A DNA stretch of 64,000 nt from Hydractinia symbiolongicarpus (taxonomy: Eukaryota > Cnidaria > Hydrozoa > Anthoathecata > Hydractiniidae). Where the stretch lies: NCBI RefSeq assembly GCF_029227915.1, contig NC_079878.1:10356001-10420000 (forward strand), given 5' to 3'. Every line of letters begins with the position of its first letter. Position 1 is the stretch's first letter. The position numbers and the translations under genes are program-made. This document shows positions 22,840 through 34,469 of the stretch, one piece after another. The notes under the pieces were generated by a model. That model was not told the origin of the DNA. It saw only the letters and a list, made by a program, of their open reading frames with translations, and did no database searches.

Positions 22840-25800
22840 TTATCCTTGCTATATCGAAAGCTGGAAAACGTAGGGAAAAAGCCAAACCAATCAACTAGAA
22901 AAAGACCTTGTGCTAGCATCATTGTGGAAGAACACATTAGCCCAAAACAACGAGACGATGATTTTGATCACAACGAGTTGCCTCTCTTGTTGTGATCAAA
23001 AAAAAAAGAAAAATTGAGATTATCATTGCACATAAACAGATCCTCCAGTTGACTTGAATAGGCTTAATCGGAAAAAAACTTCAGAAAATATTATGACACT
23101 ACGTCTCAAATCTAAACATAAAATGGTTTCAAGGTTTGTAACTGCACTTTTATTTTCCTCTTACTGTACACGTCAGGTTTATTAATTTGGTGCATGCTCA
23201 ACTGTGTAAGTAACAGATGAAACAGAAAGTGCTACAAAGCAATAACAAATGATGATTATGATTTGATTGTGCAAATAGAAGGAGTAGTCCATTGACAAAG
23301 CTGGTACTTTCAGAAAGCGACAGGGAAGGATTTAGTTACATTTCTTGGAATCCTGTTTGAAAATTTTCCAATCCCGATTCAAATTCCGATTTTAACTATA
23401 CATGAAAATCACCGTTCAAGAAGATACGAAAAAGTTATTGAAGAAGGAATAAAGAGAATATTTAGAAACTCTAGGTATAAAGATTTAAAACATCATATCA
23501 GTGCCCAACATTTTGTATAGTTAGTTAATAATTATTTTATTGTATTCTGGACAAAACAAGGAGCGTATTTTTGTATAAAGTGTATATACACACGGTTTTT
23601 TTATAAAAGAGCAGTTTTATAAAAACACAACCCTCAGATTTTGCCAAAAAAAGTAAGAACAAAAGAAGAACAGCCTCAGACTTAAACCATTGTGTTCAAA
23701 ACCAAGAACAACGCAAATCATAAAATAAGAACAATGCAGGAACAATTATGTGCCGAGAATATTACGTTACAAAAATGAGAACAAAATGAGGCTAAATTCA
23801 GAATTTGTGTTTTTATTATTAAAAACAAAATAAGAGCAAATTCTTGAACTTAGCTTGATATATGATAATCCATCGATAAATACTACCCCAATCAGTTTTG
23901 TTTCCCACCGCCGAAGTCTGCTTCTATTTCACTGGCCGTACGCATATCATTTAATATAAACCACTGACTGGCAGCACTCCACCGTAAAGTTTTTTATGAT
24001 AAGCGCCCGTGCTCCTTTTTATTTAATTCAATAATATTTAATTATAATTTCACAACTTATAATACTGATATTTCCTATGAATCCTGCACATTTTCCATAT
24101 AATTCATTTTTCTCTCCATACAATTCAATTTCAATCATGTGTTGTTGCCAATTTGTCAGTTGTAAATTCAATAGCTTCTGTCCCAGCGCCCTTCCTTAAA
24201 TATTTTTCAATTGTTATTACGAGAAAAGGATGTCGATGAGCCCTAGAAGTTCTTGCATCGGTGGAACACCACCAGGCAGATTTTAGACTATTGTTTTCGC
24301 TGCTTGATAAGTGTTCCGTTAGTTCTCACATAGCCGTCACATAACATCTTTAACTTTGAGAATTATAAATGAAGCTAATTTATTTTGTCGTTTTTTTTGC
24401 AAGTTTATATTATAAATTCATCAGTGTGGTTGCTCATAGTTTGGTTACATTGCACAGAGTCTATACTTTTATCTTATGTAATAGTACAAAGTGTATGGGA
24501 CGGTCATAGTGGATGTGTTCATCTCCTTCAAGTCGCCAAAATTTTCTCTAAAGTTGCCGAAAAATTATGTCCATCACGTGATGAAAACGACTCAATTTGA
24601 CTTGCTAAAATAAATGGTGTCCTCTCGTCACAAAAAAAACACAAAAGAACCATCTCTTTATCTTGAAAAAGTAGAAAAAGTGGTTCAAAAAAGCATATTT
24701 AAAAAGAAAAAAATCCAAGTAAAGAAGTAGAAAAGTGAAGTTGGAAGTGAGAAGTGGAGCTAGATGTAAAGTAAAGTTAGAAGTAGTAAATAAAGGCGTT
24801 TCAAGTGGATTTAAAATCACTATTTGTGATTATTTGTAAGAACTATGATATTTTTAGACGTTTGGTTTTTATGTCGCTGATGCAAGCACACTAGCATTTT
24901 CCAGAAAAAAGCCACTTACCTAGCCAGCATATTTGTTTGCAGCATTTTGTTGCATAATTAATGTATCCCCTGGCGCGTAACTAATACATTTGTCCTAAAA
25001 TTTTAAATATAAAGCTGTGGGATTTTATTTTTGAGTTTGTGACTTTATTTTAATTTATGAGAGGATGGTATGGCTGTTCCTGTTTTTGTTGCAAACTGCT
25101 GTTTTCTAAAATTTTGTGTAAACTTTTGTGGGAAAAAGACCACATGCAATACACTAATAAAACAAATTTTTGTGGAATTGGACTCCACTGAAGACTGTTG
25201 TGTAAGCTAATGGCTTTTCATATTTCGTATTACGAACTTTTGTTGGGGAAAACTAAACTGTATGTGATGTCATTTTTGCTGGAAGGAAATTCCATGTACG
25301 TTTTTGTAAAGAGTTTTAAAATTGTAGTAATAACTGTGCTTGGTGATGATAAAAAAATTAAAAAACTTTCTCAAAAGCTGTTCGATGCGTTGATTGTGGG
25401 TGCTTTTCCCTGTTAACACATTGCCTCCATTTTGCCCTCGCTGTTCAAAAATATAGCTTACATCTAGAACATCCTTATTCCCGTATCCGAACGCACAGGC
25501 ATCGGCGAACCAAATTAATTCTCTGCTTTAGGAAGATTTTTAAAACCGTTTCTGCCCTATTATCGCACCCCCTTAAATTAATAAAATGCTTCTTAATTCT
25601 CCTAAATAAATCTAAAAAATTGAGACTTCTCCTCAAAACATATTGTTGTAACCCATTGAAAGTACCAAAATCTGGCTACAGTAATGAGAATAATTTTATC
25701 ATTGTCAAGCCTCTGTGGAGCAGGGTTTTAGTGTGAACAAGGCAATTGCTTGTTCAAAATATCTCAGTTTGCTGCTCAGCAAATTTTTCACGATCACAAG

Positions 25801-26040
25801 AATGACAACAACCTACACAATAAATATCACTTTAGCATTGTGCCGTTGGGTGAAGTTACTCAGATAAAACGGTTTTTTTTTAATAACTCCTGATTGCTTT
25901 CTTACATGGCTATGATACTTACTGAGTTTCAACATTTATCTATTAGACACCTGCACGCTAAATTTGTAGGTCCCATTCCTTTCAGAAGCTTTAATATTGG
26001 CCATTACTCGAAACTACCCCTAAAATCTCTATGAAATCCT
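22840..26040. other. long stretch without a clear gene
   Basis: A protein-like piece near 23288-23360 (SPLTKLVLSESDREGFSYIS) may be another exon remnant, but it is isolated. 24605-24800 is purine-rich low-complexity sequence. The short frames at 24385-24600 and 25198-25416 have no recognisable motif. No RNA gene or element ends seen. Confidence 0.4.
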
Positions 26041-26061
26041 TATAATGGGGAAAATATAATA

Positions 26062-27494
26062 ACTCCTGTTAGGATTATCCTTAGAACTTGAAACTTGCAA
26101 CACAACTTTGTTTCATCAAGAAGAATCATTTTGAATAATTTTGACACGTGACTAATTTGATTTCCCGATTTTTTCGGATTTTACCCGAAAATCGAAAAAA
26201 AAACGGATTTTCGGGCAATTTTTGGCAATTATTTATCCGATCCATGTAAAAACCGGAAGATATGTTAAACAAAATTTATTTAGCTTTCAGAAACTTCAAA
26301 CAGAATGTAAAAACTCGCTCTAGAACAAAAGTAATTATATTTTAAGCAGATAGTGGCATTTTTAACAATGTTCAAGCTTCTGATGACGTCACAGAAAATG
26401 TGCTGACGCAAGCAAAAATTCATTGCCGCCATTTTGTTCCTTTTATGACGTACTATAAGTGTGCCAAGTTTGATTCAATTTGAGCAATCCTATGAAAAGT
26501 TATTGAGGGGGGGGCGGAATCAGCCCCCCCCCCCCCCACCCACTCCTGTTAGGATTATCCTTAGAACTTGAAACTTGCAACACAACTTTGTTTCATCAAG
26601 AAGAATCATTTTGAATAATTTTGACACGTGACTAATTTGATTTCCCGATTTTGTCGGATTTTACCCGAAAATCGAAAAAAAACGGATTTTCGGGCAATTT
26701 TTGGCAATTATTTATCCGATCCATGTAAAAACCGGAAGATATGTTAAACAAAATTTATTTAGCTTTCAGAAACTTCAAACAGAATGTAAAAACTCGCTCT
26801 AGAACAAAAGTAATTATATTTTAAGCAGATAGTGGCATTTTTAACAATTTTCAAGCTTCTGATGACGTCACAGAAAATGTGCTGACGCAAGCAAAAATTC
26901 ATTGCCGCCATTTTGTTGCTTTTATGACGTACTATAAGTGTACCAAGTTTGATTCAATTTGAGCAATCCTATGAAAAGTTATTGAGGGGGGGGGGCGGAA
27001 TCCGCCCCCCCCCCCCCCCCCCCACTCCTGTTAGGATTATCCTTAGAACTTGAAACTTGCAACACAACTTTGTTTCATCATTTTGAATAATTTTGAATAA
27101 TTTTGACACGTGACTAATTTGATTTCCCGATTTTGTCGGATTTTACCCGAAAATCGAAAAAAACGGATTTTCGGGCAATTTTTGGCAATTATTTATCCGA
27201 TCCATGTAAAAACCGGAAGATATGTTAAACAAAATTTATTTAGCTTTCAGAAACTTCAAACAGAATGTAAAAACTCGCTCTAGAACAAAAGTAATTATAT
27301 TTTAAGCAGATAGTGGCATTTTTAACAATGTTCAAGCTTCTGATGACGTCACAGAAAATGTGCTGACGCAAGCAAAAATTCATTGCCGCCATTTTGTTCC
27401 TTTTATGACGTACTATAAGTGTGCCAAGTTTGATTCAATTTGAAGAATCCTATGAAAAGTTATTGAGGGGGGGCGGAATCCGCCCCCCCCCCCC
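26062..27494. repeat. three-copy tandem repeat of about 480 bp (satellite)
   Basis: Units start at 26062, 26542 and 27024, each with ACTCCTGTTAGGATTATCC. The copies are nearly identical, the third slightly shortened. Every unit ends in a poly-G run, a short CGGAATC centre and a poly-C run, which together form a near-perfect snap-back hairpin. A GATTTT...CGGATTTTACCCGAAAATCG segment near the start adds a second hairpin. No open frame is conserved. The high identity suggests recent expansion. Confidence 0.9.
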
Positions 27495-27529
27495 AGGTTA
27501 TAGTATGTTCGAAAAACCTCGGACGTAAT

Positions 27530-29885
27530 AGGGTTAATTTGTCGGAGAAGGTTTTTGTGGATTTAGAGATTTAGAAAAAGGCATGGTTTTCATGTCTCGA
27601 AAGGTAAACTCCTTAAGTTTCAAAAATAAGGTTTTGTAAGGCTATAACAGTAATTACTTGGATATACTTTTCAAGGGTCATAATAATGTACTTCTCAAGG
27701 GTCGTGTCCAGGGAATTTTATACGTCTTTCTTGAAAACTCGGAAAATGTTTAGAAATCTTCTATAGAATACCTGCTATATTTTTTTCAAGAAATAGATTC
27801 TATCTAAAAAGAAACTGAAATAATATATTTTGAATTATATTTAGGACATGGAAAAAAAACTGTGCTAAAAGAATTATCTGACGTAAGCATGAAAGCTTGG
27901 GTGTCACCAGCATTGGAGACACCAAAAGGTGTGTTTGGGCATATCTCCTTGATGGAGTGTGGAGAGAAAGGCTTTTTGTATGTCCAAATAGATATCGTGA
28001 GCTTTTCATCAAATTTAATTTTCAATCGTGGTTTGGCACTCAACATAGTGGGATGTAATACTATTTAAAGTAATGACTTTTCATCTTAATGTCACGTTGT
28101 GTCTTTTTATTGTAATTGAAATGTTTGGGGGTTTTTCTAGTCGTTATATGCAAATGGAGATATTCGCCTAGTTTGTCCGAGAAAGTTTTTGTGGATTTAG
28201 AAAAAGGGATGGTTTTCATGTCTCAAAATGTAAACTATTTACAGTTCAAAAATAAGGTTTTTAAAAGCTATATAAATTCGTTGGCGCTCGCTTTAACAGT
28301 AATTACCTGGGACATCCAGTGAAAACGATGGGTTTTTTTATGTCGCTCAGAGAAAATAATATACTTTTCAAGGGTCGTAATAATATACTTTTCAAGGGTC
28401 GTGTCAAGGGAATTTTATACGGCTTTCTGGAAAACTCAGAAAATTTTTAGAAATCTCCTATGGAATACCTGCTATACTTTTTTTCTAGAAATATGTTCTA
28501 TCTAAAAACAAACTGAAATAATATATTTTAAATTATATTTAGGGCACAGAAAAAAAATGTGGCGAAAAATTATCAGACTTAAGCATGGCAGCTTGGGTGT
28601 CACCAGCATTGGAGACACCAAAAGGTCTGTTTGGGCAAAGCTCCATTATAAGTAAAATGTTTGGGTTTTTTCTAGTCGTTTTATGCAATTGATGGAGATA
28701 TTCGTCTTAAATTGTCGGAGAAGGTTTTTGTGGATTTAGAAAAAGGGATGGTTTTCATGTCTCAAAATGTAAACTATTTACAGTTCAAAAATAAGGTTTT
28801 TAAAAGCTATAACAGTAATTACTTGGATATACTTTTCAAGGGTCATAATAATGTACTTTTCAAGGGTCGTGTCCAGGGAATTTTATACGTCTTTCTTGAA
28901 AACTCGGAAATTTTTTAGAAATCTTCTATAGAATACTTGCTATATTTTTTTCAAGAAATAGGTTCTATCTAAAAAGAAACTGAAATAATATATTTTGAAT
29001 TATATTTAGGACATGGAAAAAAAACTGTGCCAAAAGAATTATCTGACGTAAGCATGAAAACTTGGGTGTCACCAGCATTGAAGACACCAAAAGGTGTGTT
29101 TGGGCACATCTCCTTGATGTAGTGTGGAGAGAAAGGGTTTTTGTATGCCCAAATAGATATCGTGAGCTTTTTATTAAATTTAATTTTCAATCGTGGTTTG
29201 GCACTCAACATAGTGGGATGTAATACTATTTAAAGTAATAATTTTTCAGCTTAATGTCACGTTGTCTTATTATTGTAAGTGAAATGTTTGAGGTTTTTTC
29301 TAGTCGTTTTAGGCAATTCACGGAGATATTCGCATTAATTTGTCAGAGAAGGTTTTTGTGGATTTAGAAAAAGGGATGGTTTTCATGTCTCAAAATGTAA
29401 ACTATTTACAGTTCAAAAACAAGGTTTTTAAAAGCAATATAAATTCGTTGACGCTCGCTTTAACAGTAATTACTTGGGACATCCAGTGAAAACGATAGGT
29501 TTTTTTATGTCGACCAGAGAAAATAATATACTTTTCAAGGGTCGTAATAACATACTTTTCCAGGGTGGTGTCCAGGGAATTTTATACGCCATTTTTGAAA
29601 ACTCGGAAAATTTTTAGAAATCTTCTATAGAAAGAAACTGAAATAATATGTTTTGAATTATATTTAGGGCACAGAAAAAAAACTGTGGCGAAAAATTATC
29701 AGACTTAAGCATGGCAGCTTGGGTGTCACCAGCATTGAAGACACCAAAAGGTGTGTTTGGGCACATCTCCTTGATGGAGTGTGGAGAGAAAGGCTTTTTG
29801 TATGCCCAAATAGATATCGTGAGCTTTTTATCAAATTTAATTTTCAATCGTGGTTTGGCACTCAGCATAGTGAGATGTAATACAG
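27530..29885 (+). repeat. tandem array of about 0.6 kb exon-like units, four copies
   Basis: Units begin near 27530, 28160, 28690 and 29320; a fifth lies at 32215-32900. Each unit has two protein-like blocks. Block 1 follows a TTTTTCTAG and reads LSEKVFVDLEKGMVFMSQNV, continuing into FKNKVFKSY. Block 2 follows an AT-rich tract ending TTATATTTAG and reads MKAWVSPALETPKGVFGH, then ECGEKGFLYVQIDIVSF. Both blocks keep their frame in most units, and acceptor-like AG sites precede both. Unit 2 has an internal deletion in block 2, and unit 4 is cut by the LINE junction at about 29884. I do not recognise the protein. It could be a tandem exon array of a decayed gene or a domesticated satellite. Confidence 0.7.
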
Positions 29886-29914
29886 CATCCTGGGACTTTC
29901 TCCATACAACCCTT

Positions 29915-30832
29915 CTAAACCGACGTGTTAATGAATTTGTTATTATGTATAATGTGAGCTTCTAATCGCCTTGATACAAGGCTAAATAGAAGCTTGCCTT
30001 CGACATTTAATAATGCGATAGGTCGAAAGTCTTTAATATTAGACTCCATAGGAGTTTTTGATTTGGGAATATAAACTTCACGAGCACAACGCCATTGAAT
30101 AGGGACAACACAATTTTTGAAACAAGACTTAAAAACATTAAACAAAACAGTATTTACTTTATTACATTTTTTATAAACTTTATAAGGTATCCCATTGATA
30201 CCTGGGGAAGAGCCATTTCGCCGAGTGCCAAGAACTTTCATAAAATCTTCATATTTAAAGAGAGAAACTGGAAATGATTTCAAAAGAGGTGGAGTGGATG
30301 ATAACCCATCTAGATTACCTAAAGGTACATCATACAATTTGTCTTTAACTGATTCAAGTTTAAAGTTATTCAGCGTTTCTTGTTCGACCCTTAAAACTGA
30401 TTTGCACTTCGGGTCAAGAAGGTCTTTTCCTGCCTTGTATGGATTGTTCTTAAAGGCGGTCTGGGCTTTTTTAAATTGGTGGCGTTTTTTTCTAGACCTT
30501 TCAGCTCGGCGCAATAAAGTTATTCGACCTTTTACATCCGTAAGAAGTTGGTGTAATTCCTTCCTTTGACTTAGGTAGCAGGATGACTGTATTTGACTAG
30601 TTAGGGAATTTTTCTCTTTAATTAGATTGATGGATTGAATAGTTCTTCCGCTTTTTCCTGACAGCTTTCTGCCACCCTTATGAACTGAGTGACCAAAGAT
30701 TTGTGCTGCCTCACTATAAATGGTGTCTTCAAGCAGTTCTACTTTTTCGGACAAGGAATTACACAAATAAAGCTTATTAGAAAGAATATTTGAAGCACCA
30801 TTATCCAAATTGGACCAGCGGTCGTCAATCAT
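29915..30832 (-). pseudogene. non-LTR reverse transcriptase, N-terminal part
   Basis: 305 codons from a start at 30832. Residues 1-180 are a Lys/Arg-rich leader. The RT begins near residue 205, with RRNGSSPGINGIPYKVYKKC (motif 0/1 region), then CAREVYIPKSKTP and NIKDFRPIALLNVEGKLLFS (motif 2). The frame ends at TAG 29915-29917, where the family has a codon followed by KGCM. About 30 more bases continue that motif before the copy breaks off. The catalytic YxDD is absent because of truncation. The enzyme would have copied element RNA at the nicked target. Confidence 0.85.
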
Positions 30833-31158
30833 TTTCCCCCAAGATATTGGTGTTTAATCTGCAAGTTATTAAGATACTTCTCCTCAGTGTGATGGGAATG
30901 TCTCGTGTGGGGTTTATCCGGAGAATCATTCACCTTCTTAAGCTTTTCAGCACCACATTTAGGGAAGATATCCTGAAGAACAACTTTGCATTTGGTAATA
31001 GGAGGATGTTTTATTGGACTATTTGGAAATGCTGAATTTGTGATCTCAAAATCAATTTCAGATTCACCGCAGCGATTGTTAGAGCTTGTTAAGGATTTAT
31101 CTATAGCTACAGTGAGTAAAATGCACAGGGCAAAAGACCACCCTGAGTTGCCTGGCAC
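30829..31158 (-). CDS. LINE upstream ORF (ORF1-like), 109 codons
   Basis: The minus-strand frame starts at 31158 and ends at 30829, overlapping the ATG of the RT frame by four bases (ATGA). It contains a His/Lys-rich end (KPHTRHSHHTEEK) but no zinc-knuckle that I can see. The related copy near 42868-43059 keeps a similar C-terminal sequence ending just at an ATGATTGA. That suggests a conserved stop-start junction between two ORFs. Function is unknown. Confidence 0.4.
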   Translation of the reverse strand: MPGNSGWSFALCILLTVAIDKSLTSSNNRCGESEIDFEITNSAFPNSPIKHPPITKCKVVLQDIFPKCGAEKLKKVNDSPDKPHTRHSHHTEEKYLNNLQIKHQYLGGK

Positions 31159-31424
31159 ACAGGGCTAAGCTATAATTTTCACAGTGTCGCCACTACTGCG
31201 AGGATTCGCTAGGGACTAAATAACCTATTAGCCATTTATCTATTGGCGCGTACCGTAGATTGAGGTCCGAGTAAAAGAATTTTTAAAATCAAATCCGAAA
31301 GAATAGTCCATTACCGGTCAAGGTATTTAAGGAGCGCATCTGGTCTTTCCCAGCGTCACTAGTCTTTCCCAGGGTCAGCTAGTCTTTCCTAGCAGCCATG
31401 AAACCGTTACGGTGAACAGCAATT

Positions 31425-32205
31425 GATGATGAGGTGACAAAACAGCTAGCTGTAATGATATTTCTTGTCTAATGACAGCTGGTTCTACTATAGTTAGAGG
31501 TTGCAACCCTCTAGAGATTTTTCAAAAAAGCAAAATCCCCCTTTTTGCAAGGATTTCCTAAAAACATTGACCGTAAAAGGCAGAAAAATACAACAGCGAC
31601 AGAACACAACACTAAAAAATAAATATTAAAGCAATTCAAAATGAATTGAATAGGTACAAATGAGATAAATAAAACTTATCATAACGTGAATATCCTTAAA
31701 CGGATAAATTTAAAATTATTCTTTAGAGAATGTGTTTAAGAAGCAAACAACTATCTGCGCGCCAGGACTTGTGACCCTGGCTGTAGCTTTCCACATGTGT
31801 TATGGAGCTCCAACACTTAGCCTTACACAGATAATTGTTGCTGTGGACCTGCCTAATGACAGTACCAGCCTGTCATAACTGGGGTAATATGCGTGGGCGT
31901 AACACCACGAAGACCAAATAAGAAAATGTAACCCCCTTGCAAAGCTTCTTCTAAAATGACTAAGGGCAGCAGGATTGTCAATCCTGAAAGAAAAGTGAGC
32001 AAACTCTGCCTCCCTACTGGACTGGGGTAATAAGTGGGATCGTTAAACCCAAAGACAAGATATGATATCAAGCCCCCTTGCTGTGCTTCTTACATTGTCT
32101 CTATACAAAGAGAGGAGTGAGCAAACTCCGGTTTCACGGTGCACTGACCAACATAAATCAGCTGGGGTAAATAAAACCGCTAGGGTCATGGATTCCCTCC
32201 CCCAT
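31425..32205 (-). repeat. USP repeat 3' region, most complete copy
   Basis: Terminal motif at 31426-31530, AT-rich part to 31740, the CGCGCCAGGACTTGTGACC segment at 31758-31776, and two 100-base units at about 31880-31930 and 32025-32090 in reverse orientation. The units carry the hairpin variants CGTGG...CCACG and GGGT...ATCC. It borders the LINE leader at 31424 without a gap. Confidence 0.65.
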
Positions 32206-32214
32206 TTGTTGTGT

Positions 32215-32900
32215 GGCTTTTCAGGTTAATGTCACGTTGTGTCTTTTTATTGTAAGTGAAATGCTTGGGGTTTTTTCTAATCGTTATATGCAAATGGAGA
32301 TATTCGCCTAGTTTGTCCGAGAAAGTGTTTGTGGATTTAGAAGAAGGGATGATTTTCATGTCTCAAAATGTAAACTATTTACAGTTCAAAAATAAGGTTT
32401 TTAAAAGATATAACAGTAATTACTTGGGAGGTCCAGTAAAAACGATAGGTTTTTTTATGTCGCCCAGAGAATATAATATACCATTCAAGGGTCGTAATAA
32501 TGTACTTTTCAAGGGTCGTGTCTAGGAAATGTTATACGTCTTTCTTGAAAACTTCGAAAATTTTTAAAAAATCTTCTATAGAATACCTGCTATATTTTTT
32601 CAAGAAATAGGTTCTATCTAAAAAAAACTGAAAAATATATTTTGAATTATATTTAGGACATGGAAAGCAACTGTGCCAAAAGAATTATCTGACTTAAGCA
32701 TGAAAGCTTGGGTGTCACCAGCATTGGAGACACCAAAAGGTGTGTTTGGGCATATCTCCTTGATGGAGTGTGGAGAGAAAGGCTTTTTGTATGCCCAAAT
32801 AGATATCTTAAGCTTTTTATCAAGTTAAATTTTTAATCGTGGTTTTGGCATGCAATATAGTGGGATGTATGTAATGCTATTTAGTTCTCTAACGGGTCAG
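32215..32900 (+). repeat. fifth unit of the exon-like array, displaced
   Basis: Matches the units at 27530-29885 over the full length, including both protein-like blocks. Block 1 is open for 89 codons from 32256. It lies 2.3 kb from unit 4; the LINE and USP-repeat pieces between them were probably inserted into a once continuous array. Confidence 0.75.
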
Positions 32901-32984
32901 CAGTCTCTTGCAATACCATGATCTATGTTAGGCGGGATGTAAAATCATTATGCCTTTCGTATGATACAATGCTGGACCTCGGCA

Positions 32985-34070
32985 TTTTGAATTGAGAATT
33001 TCCACAAGTTGGTATGTTTGCTCAGGAGATACCAACACTACCAGGAAGAATGATGATATGCGGTGCCACGAAAGAGGATGGCTTCGGGAACGTTACAAGT
33101 GCTCCACCTTTAACAGATGCCCACATCAAAACTTACCCACCATGACCACCTGTGGAGATCCATCTAAAAGACGAAGTAGAACTATCCGCATGCTAAAAAG
33201 CGGCCCCCATACCAATTCACTGGCAAGACAAGGTCCAGTCTGATTTAAAACGAGATGAAGCTCTTAGGGTGATCAAACGAGTCCCGTTTGGGGAACCGGT
33301 GGAATGGTGCCACAGGATGGTGATCAGGAGGAAAGCTGATGGATGTCCACAAAAGACGGGAGACATATCGCCGCTAAGCAAATTCTGCAAACGGGAGACA
33401 CACATCACTCCAAGTCTACATTCTACGTAGCTCGGCGGGTCCCACGAAAGACCTGGAAGACCGTCACTGACGCTTGGAATGGCTTTCAGTGTCCCACTTC
33501 GTAAATCAGATCGTCATCTTACGACTTTTATAACATCGTTTGGTTGTTGGTGGTACAAACCACTTCCCTAAGAATTCCTTTCTTCGGGGGATGGCTATAA
33601 CAGACGTTTTGATGCTGTAATCATTGATTTTTGAGAGAAAGGAGCGAAATGTCAAAGACACTCTCCACTACGACACAGAGCTGGACAAGCATTGGGGAGG
33701 CTGGTATCACATTGCACCCCGACAAATTACAGTTTGCGCAACAAGAGGTCAACTTTGCTGGATTTCATATATCGGAGGAACGCATAGACCTGTTACCCAA
33801 ATTCTTCGATACAATCCAACATTTTCAAACTCCGACTTATACGACAGACATATGAAGCTGGTTTGGCCTAGTCAATCAAGTCGCTAATTATGCTCAGCTT
33901 CGGACCTATATGAAACCTTTCCGTCCGTTCTTGTCCTCACGTTGTCAATTCGAATGGACTCCAGAGTTGGATGCCGCGTTCAAGCTATCAAAACAATCCA
34001 TTGTTGAAGCAATCAGAGAGGGTGTAGAAATTTTCGATCCTGAGAGACCCACATGTATGTTTACCGATTG
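32985..34070 (+). pseudogene. Ty3/Gypsy-like LTR retrotransposon pol remnant
   Basis: In shifting frames the plus strand encodes reverse-transcriptase segments: VIKRVPFGEPVEWCHRMV, SPLSKFCKRETHITPS, DAWNGF, RHLTTFITSFG, ERKERNVKDTLHYDTELDKHW, and then a segment with FAGFHISEERIDLLPK. A connection-domain-like piece with QFEWTPELDAAFKLSKQS follows. The order is correct for Gypsy RT. There are many frameshifts and stops, and the YxDD-like segment sits in a damaged place. No LTRs are seen. The copy ends abruptly at about 34071 against USP sequence. Confidence 0.75.
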
Positions 34071-34469
34071 GTTTTGGTTCTGCAATTAAAGCGCTTTGCC
34101 TATAACAAAGGTCTTGTGTCTAAGGTTTGTTCTCCTGTCACATCTTACCCTGGCACCGTTTCTATACCTATCACTGTAGACAGTGAAGTCTCTTGTCGCA
34201 AGCACTACAACTTAAAGGAGTGGTTCAGTCAAAAAAATTTTTTTTTAAATTCATGTGTAACTGATTCTGTTAACGTAAAGAAAACAAAAAAACTTTTACT
34301 AAAGTAATAAATAATTCATAACAATTGATCTTTTGAACCAATTTCATAAGCTATTTTTTTAGCCTTTTTTTCTGACGTCATTGAGGCACATGTGTTAATG
34401 TTTAAGAAAGAAATGTGCTGAAAAGAGTTTAAAAACAGAAAACAACCCACACTTAAACTATACTTAAAA

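Larger units (their letters stand above)
29884..31424 (-). mobile_element. LINE 5' half, truncated in the reverse transcriptase
   Basis: Read on the minus strand, the 5' leader (31424-31159) holds three short repeats of a GGGAAAGACTAGT type. A first open frame follows (31158-30829), then the RT frame (30832-29915). The copy stops at 29884, where unit 4 of the tandem array begins. The leader is repeated at 43495-43100. Leader plus upstream USP-repeat sequence suggests that RT and USP fragments have travelled together. It fits an RLE-type non-LTR retrotransposon, of which C-terminal pieces occur at 38597 and 47995. Confidence 0.75.

Noticed and set aside
26062-27494. CRISPR-like array
   Set aside because: The 480 bp units have no short-repeat/unique-spacer structure, and the genome is eukaryotic.
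30195-30569. 124-codon plus-strand ORF
   Set aside because: Antisense of the LINE RT frame.
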